DNA of 21,453 nt, from the NCBI GenBank assembly GCA_031376425.1, contig JANMDR010000312.1, positions 1 to 21,453 on the forward strand, read 5' to 3'. Positions within the stretch are counted from its first letter, which is position 1, and every line of letters begins with the position of its first letter. The stretch comes from JANMDR01 sp031376425 (GTDB lineage: Bacteria; Pseudomonadota; Gammaproteobacteria; Burkholderiales; Usitatibacteraceae). A model generated the notes under the pieces. That model was not told the DNA's origin. It saw only the letters and a program-made list of their open reading frames with translations, and searched no databases. Below are positions 16,665 to 21,453 of the stretch, in pieces. The position numbers were made by a program, and so were the translations under genes.

Positions 16665-16835
16665 AAGTATCAACCAACTTCATTCAATAGAGGGATAACT
16701 AATGATGGCCTACAACCCGAAGATAACCCCTTGAGGGAAATAGGGCATCCTTAGCACATTATTAGACGCGCCCATGAGCACATTGCCATCTTTGGGTGCG
16801 GCAACTGGCAGATTCTTGAGCCACCTTCACGGCTT

Positions 16836-16852
16836 TGCGCAAATTTGGTGCG
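16836..16852 (+). promoter_or_regulatory. NtrC-like enhancer site 1
   Basis: TGCGCAAATTTGGTGCG matches the enteric NtrC consensus (TGCACC-N4-TGGTGCA style) at 12 of 17 positions, with the right half nearly perfect. Its centre is about 149 bases before the transcription start predicted from the sigma-54 promoter, a normal distance for an activator that works by DNA looping. Confidence 0.55.
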
Positions 16853-16876
16853 GTGCAATATCGCGAATTGCGTTTT

Positions 16877-16883
16877 TGGTGCA
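16877..16883 (+). promoter_or_regulatory. NtrC-like half-site 2
   Basis: TGGTGCA with four preceding T gives a perfect right half of the NtrC consensus; the left half is poor. It is centred about 113 bases before the predicted start, three helical turns (31-36 bp) from site 1. Two adjacent sites near -140 and -110 is the classical NtrC enhancer arrangement. Confidence 0.4.
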
Positions 16884-16965
16884 TGGCTTCGCACAGCGCG
16901 ACCGCATAAAAACCAGAGTACCAAAATAACCTTTAATAATCAAAGCGTTAAAAGTAATTTATAGA

Positions 16966-16982
16966 TTGGCATAAAAGTTGCT
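16966..16982 (+). promoter_or_regulatory. Sigma-54 (-24/-12) promoter of the nitrate-transport operon
   Basis: TTGGCATAAAAGTTGCT fits the RpoN consensus TGGCAC-N5-TTGC with one mismatch. The essential GG (16968-16969) and GC (16980-16981) are exactly ten bases apart. Transcription should start near 16993, leaving a leader of about 67 bases before the ATG at 17060. Dependence on sigma-54 means an enhancer-binding activator is needed; the NtrC-like sites upstream fit that role. Confidence 0.8.
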
Positions 16983-17059
16983 GTGCTTGTTGGTGACCAT
17001 CACTAGTCAATGCACGACCAAGCTTTGCCAACCATCACATCGCCTTGAAAGGGTTATCA

Positions 17060-18343
17060 ATGGAACAAGATTCACGCACTAAACCAACAAAAATAATCGT
17101 CGCGCAACATCCCCGTCGCGGCTTCTTGCAAGCGTCTAGCGCCGTTGTTGGCGGAGCGGCAATGATGTCGCTATTGCCTTCCGGTATTCGCACTTCAGCA
17201 TGGGCTGCTGGATCTGATGCGCCGGAAAAGAAGGAAGTGAAAGTAGGCTTTATTCCATTGACTGATTGTGCATCCGTGGTGATGGCTTCTGTAATGAAGT
17301 TCGATGAAAAGTATGGCATTAAAATTATCCCATCCAAAGAAGCATCATGGGCTGCGGTACGCGACAAATTGGTGAATGGCGAACTAGATGCAGCGCATGT
17401 GCTTTACGGCCTAATTTACGGCGTACATTTAGGTATTGGCGGTGCGAAAAAAGACATGGCAGTATTAATGAGCTTAAACAATAACGGCCAAGCGATTACG
17501 CTTGCCAATAAGTTTGCTGAAAAAGGCGTAAAAGACGGCGCGGGTTTAAAAGCCTTCATTGATAAAAACAAAGCCGAGTACACCTTTGCGCAAACATTTC
17601 CCACCGGCACGCACGCGATGTGGCTTTATTATTGGTTAGCCACTTACGGTATTGATCCCTTCAAAGATATCAAAAATATAACGGTGCCGCCACCGCAAAT
17701 GGTAGCCAATATGCGCGTTGGCAATATGGATGGATTTTGTGTGGGCGAGCCTTGGAATAATCGCGCTATTTTCGATAAAATTGGCTTCACGGTTGAAACC
17801 TCACAAGGCATCTGGAAAGACCATCCTGAAAAAGTATTAGGCACTACCGGCGAATTCGCCACAAAATACCCAAACACTGCGCGCGCCCTAACGGCAGCCA
17901 TCTTGGACGCATCAAAGTATATTGATGTGATGGCGAACCGCAAAAAAGTAGCGGAAACCATCGCCGATAAAGCATATGTAAATTGCCCTGTGGATGTAAT
18001 CGACCAACGCTTACAAGCGCAATACGATAACGGCGCTGGCAAGAAGTGGATTGATGCGGATTACATGAAGTTTTATAACGACGGTATGGCTAGCTACCCT
18101 TATCTTTCAGACGGCATGTGGTTCTTAACGCAGCATAAACGCTGGGGTTTGTTGAAGGACGATCCGGACTATTTAGGCGTGGCAAAACAAATCAACCAAA
18201 CCGCTATTTACAAAGATGCGGCGGCGATGGCGAAAGTGCCGCTGCCGAAGTCTGATTTCCGCACCTCCAAGCTCATTGACGGCACCGTTTGGGATGGTAA
18301 AGACCCGAAAAAATACGCCGCCTCTTTCAAAATAAAAGCCTAG
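17060..18343 (+). CDS. nrtA: Nitrate ABC transporter, Tat-exported substrate-binding protein (NrtA type)
   Basis: The 427-residue protein has a twin-arginine signal (HPRRGFLQASSAVVGGAAMM, R19-R20; cleavage near AWAA), as is usual for NrtA/CmpA-family receptors. The family signature GFCVGEPWN is at 225-233. Nitrate-contacting residues known from cyanobacterial NrtA (W, Q, H, K) appear to have counterparts in W97, Q144, H185 and K258 in HPEK. The lysine argues for nitrate or nitrite rather than bicarbonate, since CmpA has a glutamate there; this comparison is from memory of the family, without an alignment. The ATG at 17060 follows AAAGGG by six bases; a TTG at 17045 is in frame but less likely. 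First gene of an importer operon under a sigma-54 promoter. Cyanate remains an alternative substrate. Confidence 0.9.
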   Translation: MEQDSRTKPTKIIVAQHPRRGFLQASSAVVGGAAMMSLLPSGIRTSAWAAGSDAPEKKEVKVGFIPLTDCASVVMASVMKFDEKYGIKIIPSKEASWAAVRDKLVNGELDAAHVLYGLIYGVHLGIGGAKKDMAVLMSLNNNGQAITLANKFAEKGVKDGAGLKAFIDKNKAEYTFAQTFPTGTHAMWLYYWLATYGIDPFKDIKNITVPPPQMVANMRVGNMDGFCVGEPWNNRAIFDKIGFTVETSQGIWKDHPEKVLGTTGEFATKYPNTARALTAAILDASKYIDVMANRKKVAETIADKAYVNCPVDVIDQRLQAQYDNGAGKKWIDADYMKFYNDGMASYPYLSDGMWFLTQHKRWGLLKDDPDYLGVAKQINQTAIYKDAAAMAKVPLPKSDFRTSKLIDGTVWDGKDPKKYAASFKIKA

Positions 18344-18365
18344 TTTAGATAATTTAAGGATAGCC

Positions 18366-19265
18366 ATGTCTGCCCTTGCCCACAATACCGCCGTACTTGC
18401 GGAGCCTTTAACTTCAAGCGTCTCCGCGCCCGTCACGGAGGCACCAAAGCTGCAGCTAGCACCCACAGCGAAGAAAAACATGAAGCCAATAGTTAAAAAA
18501 TGGACGATGCAAATTTTGCCGCCAGTCCTCGGCATTTTAATGTTTTTAGGTATTTGGGCGTTGGTGGCGGTATCTAGCCCCAATTTGCCCGGGCCTGCTA
18601 AAACATGGGCGTCTGCAGTGCAATTGTTTAGCGATCCGTTCTATCAAAAAGGACCAAACGACCAAGGCATCGGCTGGAACATTTTAGCATCGCTTAAACG
18701 GGTTGGCATTGGTTTTGGCATGGCGGCCATTATCGGCATCCCCTTAGGCTTCTTAATAGGCCGCGTGGCGTTTTTTAACGGCATGTTGTCACCCATCATC
18801 AGCCTATTGCGCCCGGTTTCGCCGCTGGCGTGGTTGCCGATTGGTTTATTGGTGTTTAAAGCCGCTAACCCCGCCGCTATTTGGGTGATATTTATTTCCG
18901 CTATTTGGCCGCTCTTCATTAATACGGCGGTGGGCGTTTCTAGGGTGCCGCAAGATTATTTAAATGTGGCAATAGTGCTGGATTTGTCCCCTTGGAAAGT
19001 GCTGCACAAAATTTTATTGCCCGCAACCCTGCCCTATATTCTCACCGGCATTCGCTTATCCATTGGGGTGGCGTGGCTGGTGATTGTGGCAGCAGAAATG
19101 CTCACAGGTGGTGTCGGTTTGGGTTTTTGGGTGTGGGATGAGTGGAATAACTTAAATGTGGAACACATCATCATCGCGATATTTGTAGTGGGCATTGTCG
19201 GGCTCATGTTGGAGCAGGCGCTAGTATTTGTAGCGCGTAAGTTTAGTTACGAATATCAAGCCTAG
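18366..19265 (+). CDS. nrtB: Nitrate ABC transporter permease (NrtB type)
   Basis: The 299-residue inner-membrane protein belongs to the binding-protein-dependent permease family. A polar N-terminal extension of about 45 residues precedes the first membrane helix (about 50-68). The core follows from GWNILASLKRVGIGFGMAAI, with roughly five more helices. The cytoplasmic coupling loop that contacts the ATPase reads YLNVAIVLDLSPWKVLHKIL, followed by LPATLPYILTGIRLSIGVAW, closely matching the NrtB style of EAA loop. AAGGA lies five bases before the ATG. It is 22 bases after nrtA and 12 bases before the ATPase gene, so one transcript is expected. Confidence 0.9.
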   Translation: MSALAHNTAVLAEPLTSSVSAPVTEAPKLQLAPTAKKNMKPIVKKWTMQILPPVLGILMFLGIWALVAVSSPNLPGPAKTWASAVQLFSDPFYQKGPNDQGIGWNILASLKRVGIGFGMAAIIGIPLGFLIGRVAFFNGMLSPIISLLRPVSPLAWLPIGLLVFKAANPAAIWVIFISAIWPLFINTAVGVSRVPQDYLNVAIVLDLSPWKVLHKILLPATLPYILTGIRLSIGVAWLVIVAAEMLTGGVGLGFWVWDEWNNLNVEHIIIAIFVVGIVGLMLEQALVFVARKFSYEYQA

Positions 19266-19277
19266 GGACTTTCAATC

Positions 19278-20069
19278 ATGCAAAAATTTCTGTCAATCGA
19301 AAACGTCGGCATGCAATACGAAACTAAACGCGGCCTATTTGAAGCATTGCGTGAAGTAAACCTAACCGTTCAAGCTGGCGAATTCATTACGCTTATCGGC
19401 CATTCTGGCTGCGGTAAATCTACCCTGCTCAATATGATTGCTGGCTTGCTACAACCAAGCAGTGGCGTCATGCTGCTATCAAATCGCGAAGTCAAGGGAC
19501 CAGGAACAGACCGCGCCGTGGTGTTTCAAAACCACTCCTTGTTACCTTGGTTAAGCTGCGTTGATAATGTGTATCTCGCTGTTGAACGCGTGTTTGGGGG
19601 CACTGAAACGAAAGCCCAACTCAAAGAGCGGGCGCAGGCGGCCATCAAGCTTGTGGGTCTCAGCCATGCTGAACAAAAACACCCCAATGAAATTTCTGGC
19701 GGCATGAAGCAACGTGTAGGCATCGCGCGTGCCATCGCGATGCAGCCCAAAGTATTGCTGTTAGACGAACCCTTCGGCGCGCTTGATGCGCTCACCCGCG
19801 CCAAGCTGCAAGATGAGCTGATGGCAATCGTGGCCGATTTAAAAAGTACAGTGATAATGGTGACGCACGACGTGGATGAAGCCGTATTGTTATCCGACCG
19901 CATCGTAATGATGACCAATGGCCCAGCAGCCACGATAGGTGAGATTGTAAACGTGCCATTGGCACGGCCACGCGATCGGCTAAAGCTGCTGGCCGATACA
20001 ACGTATTTGGATTGTCGCCGCCAAGTGTTGGAATTTTTGTATCAGAAGCAGGTGCGGGCGGCGGCTTAG
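19278..20069 (+). CDS. nrtD: Nitrate ABC transporter ATP-binding protein (NrtD type)
   Basis: A 263-residue ABC ATPase with all motifs: Walker A GHSGCGKST (41-49), Q-loop Q84 in VVFQNHSLLPW, signature SGGMKQR (140-146), Walker B VLLLDEP (159-165), D-loop GALD and switch H197 in VTHDVDEA. It powers uptake through the permease encoded upstream. It is of the short NrtD type and lacks the NrtA-like C-terminal domain of NrtC, so the transporter probably uses two copies of one ATPase without nitrate-sensing inhibition through that domain. It ends the operon: the next gene lies on the other strand 26 bases away, and no nitrite or nitrate reductase gene follows in this window. The ribosome-binding site is weak. 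Confidence 0.92.
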   Translation: MQKFLSIENVGMQYETKRGLFEALREVNLTVQAGEFITLIGHSGCGKSTLLNMIAGLLQPSSGVMLLSNREVKGPGTDRAVVFQNHSLLPWLSCVDNVYLAVERVFGGTETKAQLKERAQAAIKLVGLSHAEQKHPNEISGGMKQRVGIARAIAMQPKVLLLDEPFGALDALTRAKLQDELMAIVADLKSTVIMVTHDVDEAVLLSDRIVMMTNGPAATIGEIVNVPLARPRDRLKLLADTTYLDCRRQVLEFLYQKQVRAAA

Positions 20070-20095
20070 TCTTGGAATTATAATCTGGAAACGCC

Positions 20096-20485
20096 CTAAA
20101 GTAGGACATCTAACCGGGAGATCGACGGCCCCCAAAACGCCAGCACTCTGCTGAAACGACTATCATCTATTGCCAACTCAACCACAGAGTGGCCGCTGGC
20201 GAGCACTGAGTCTTCCGAGCTAATAATAGCGATGGCAAAATGGCCTACAGTCTTGAAGCACACCAGTTCACTTGCCAAGACTAGGCGACAATTAGGCCAG
20301 CCTCTATGAAACCCCTCAATTTTTCCTGATATTTCGACGTATCCTGTAAAGACGCGCTTTGCGCCCCAAATCTCGGCGTTTGAGGTTAAGCATTGCTCAA
20401 GCAAAACCAATCGTCGAGCAGCGTCTTGCTCCGCGAAAGCATCGAGATAGCGTTTGAGCGGCAAGAAAAATGTTGAAGCTTCCAT
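20096..20485 (-). CDS. NTF2-like (SnoaL-type) small protein
   Basis: The 129-residue length and pattern fit the nuclear-transport-factor-2-like superfamily. An N-terminal helix (LKRYLDAFAEQDAARR) leads into LLEQCLTSNAEIWG and GYVEISGKIEGFHRGWPNCR, followed by beta strands ending VLAFWG. The cone-shaped fold binds small ligands and hosts varied enzymes; no catalytic set stands out. It is convergent with the transporter operon (26-bp gap) and has only a weak ribosome-binding site. GTTAGGC, the core sequence of integron recombination sites, lies eight bases before its start codon when read in its own direction. Confidence 0.7.
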   Translation of the reverse strand: MEASTFFLPLKRYLDAFAEQDAARRLVLLEQCLTSNAEIWGAKRVFTGYVEISGKIEGFHRGWPNCRLVLASELVCFKTVGHFAIAIISSEDSVLASGHSVVELAIDDSRFSRVLAFWGPSISRLDVLL

Positions 20486-20493
20486 ATTGATCG

Positions 20494-20619
20494 GCCTAAC
20501 GCTAGGTTAATCCGCTGCGGCACAACGATTTCGCTGCAAACGAACTAGTAGGATAAGCAGTTAGCATAAGTAAGCGTTGTGACCTCTCGTCGGCGGACTA
20601 CCTGAGCGAGCCGTTAAGC
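20494..20619. other. attC-like segment (speculative)
   Basis: GCCTAAC (20494-20500) and GTTAAGC (20613-20619) match the inverse-core and core motifs RYYYAAC and GTTRRRY of integron cassette recombination sites, with the usual order and a span of 126 bases. Inside, the arms share TCCGC and CACAACG in inverted orientation, but pairing is patchy. No integrase or second cassette is seen. Chance or a decayed site remains quite possible. Confidence 0.22.
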
Positions 20620-20677
20620 GCTGCTGGTAACGCAAAATGTGGCTAAGCTGTTGTACACATGCAGAGCGGCGCTTCTA

Positions 20678-21052
20678 CTATGTGCCTACGGGTCGTTGCC
20701 GCAATATCCAGCCGTTGCCATCTGGGTCGGTAAACATGGCATAGCGACCCCATGGCTCTTGCTTGATCTCGCCGATTTCCAAGCCACGATTCTGCAACAG
20801 CTTGTGTTCGGCATCAATATCTGCTGTGTTCACCATGACGCCTTGTAGCCCACCCGGCTTCATCGTCTCGAACCAAGTAACAAGGGTAATCGTAACACTC
20901 TGCCCTTGAGGCGCAAGCTGAATCCAGCTCATTCCGGGTTCCATAGGTTCTTCACGTATAAGCGCAAAGCCAAGGACATCGCGATAGAAAAGCTTCGCGC
21001 GTTGTTGGTCAGTCACAGGGACTGAGATGATTTCAAAGCTGTGGATAGGCAT
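20678..21052 (-). CDS. VOC-superfamily (glyoxalase/bleomycin-resistance-like) protein
   Basis: A 124-residue protein with two beta-alpha-beta-beta-beta modules of the vicinal-oxygen-chelate fold. Module one includes FEIISVPVTDQQRAKLFYRD followed by VLGF; module two includes VMVNTADIDAEHKLLQ and ends RYAMFTDPDGNGWILRQ. The final glutamate that usually completes the metal site (DPDGN-x-x-E-L) reads leucine here, so it may be a binding protein or use another metal set. GGAGG four bases before the ATG at 21052 fixes the start; the frame runs on to 21121 but those 23 residues have no support. The function (lyase, antibiotic binding, other) cannot be assigned. Confidence 0.83.
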   Translation of the reverse strand: MPIHSFEIISVPVTDQQRAKLFYRDVLGFALIREEPMEPGMSWIQLAPQGQSVTITLVTWFETMKPGGLQGVMVNTADIDAEHKLLQNRGLEIGEIKQEPWGRYAMFTDPDGNGWILRQRPVGT

Positions 21053-21453
21053 AAAGCCTCCGTGAGGAAACTGAAGCACTTCATACGGCAAAACTTGCAA
21101 ATTAAAAATGGGCACCGCCATGCGCCAATTTCATAAAACCCTAAAGTGGCACAAGTAATAGAGTACAGACCATACCAGTATCTTACGCCATGGTTGTCTT
21201 GGAGGGCAACGGAATCGGCTTCACCAACGACACAAAAGTCTAGCGGACGCCAAACTAAAGACGTTCAGTCGCCACGTTTATCTGATTCCATTTCTAAATC
21301 AAAAGTGCCATTACTTGCACCGCACAAAATACGAAGCATCGTCATTCCAGCGAAGGCTGGAATCCAGTCCTACGTCATACTATTTAGCGCTTTTAAACCT
21401 AGATTAGTCATACGAGGGTCTGGATTCCAGCCTTCGCTGGAATGACGGTGTTT
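21053..21453. other. Gene-free stretch to the window end
   Basis: Apart from the ribosome-binding site of the VOC gene at the left edge and the inverted repeat at 21340-21447, I see nothing here. A 99-codon open frame on the plus strand (21146-21445) ends as a translation of the repeat (VIPAKAGIQ), a well-known source of false genes. Confidence 0.6.
21340..21447. repeat. Long inverted repeat, dispersed REP/MITE-like element (copy 2)
   Basis: Arms at 21340-21370 and 21417-21447 are 31 bases long and inverted, with one mismatch. They share the arm sequence of the element at 1866-1949 (CGTCATTCCAGCGAAGGCTG and onward to ATCCAG). The interior is longer here, 46 bases against 22, so the arms are conserved and the middle is not, which argues for arm-level mobility or selection. 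Confidence 0.9.

Larger units (their letters stand above)
16385..17059. other. 675-bp divergent regulatory region between the cytochrome and nitrate-transport genes
   Basis: The left edge holds the strong ribosome-binding site of the cytochrome gene (read on the minus strand). A run of nine G lies at 16656-16664. The right part carries two NtrC-like sites (16836-16852 and 16877-16883) and a sigma-54 promoter (16966-16982) for the transporter operon. The right edge has AAAGGG six bases before the nrtA-type ATG. No sigma-54 signature was seen reading toward the cytochrome gene, and no gene is evident. Confidence 0.7.

Noticed and set aside
21146..21445. 99-codon open frame on the plus strand
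   Set aside because: Its C-terminal third is a translation of the inverted repeat, and the rest has no protein character or ribosome-binding site.
1..21453. CRISPR array, tRNA or rRNA
   Set aside because: No regularly spaced direct repeats, no cloverleaf with TTCGA-type arm and CCA end, and no rRNA-like conserved text were seen.

Overview
The window reads as chromosomal DNA of a Gram-negative bacterium, most likely a proteobacterium and perhaps a betaproteobacterium. The evidence is many Sec and Tat export signals, a lipoprotein, a periplasmic multiheme cytochrome c with a P460-like domain, a sigma-54 promoter with NtrC-like sites, an Lrp/AsnC regulator and dispersed inverted repeats of the 'ATTCCAGCGAAGGCTGGAAT' type. 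Base composition looks intermediate by eye. I saw no rRNA, tRNA, CRISPR array, transposase, phage gene or replication origin. Species-level placement is not possible from sequence reading alone.

Layout. 1-441 holds the 3' end of a metallo-beta-lactamase-fold protein whose central metal-ligand positions look substituted. It converges on an exported beta-lactamase-class serine hydrolase (591-1775, minus). After an intergenic repeat comes an exported S41-family peptidase (2202-3410, minus), divergent from an Lrp/AsnC regulator (3558-3983) with a perfect palindrome directly before its start codon. A SUMF1/FGE-like protein without the FGE cysteine pair (4203-5027, minus) is followed by an overlapping pair: a flavodoxin-fold FMN reductase (5260-5775) and an arylamine N-acetyltransferase with an intact Cys-His-Asp triad (5765-6571). 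Three minus-strand genes for exported proteins follow: a lipoprotein (8843-9499), a Tat-targeted aldo/keto reductase (7822-8802) and a TPR protein (6837-7730). Next are a repeat with two hairpins (9641-9704) and a phytanoyl-CoA dioxygenase-family protein (9820-10521, minus).

The most unusual gene is 10746-13205 (minus), an 819-residue protein. It joins an HsdR-N-like PD-(D/E)xK nuclease domain to a STAND/AAA-like P-loop ATPase and an uncharacterised C-terminal region. It stands alone, without HsdM or HsdS, looks more AT-rich than its neighbours, and is the best candidate here for an undescribed (possibly anti-phage) system.

13400-16384 (minus) encodes a secreted six-heme cytochrome c that starts with a P460-like domain. 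Facing away from it across about 675 bp of regulatory DNA is an nrtA-nrtB-nrtD-type nitrate ABC importer (17060-20069). A good -24/-12 sigma-54 promoter at 16966-16982 lies downstream of two NtrC-like sites placed near -149 and -113, which suggests expression under nitrogen limitation. The window ends with an NTF2-like protein (20096-20485, minus), an attC-like segment (20494-20619, speculative), a VOC-family protein (20678-21052, minus) and a second copy of the long inverted repeat (21340-21447).
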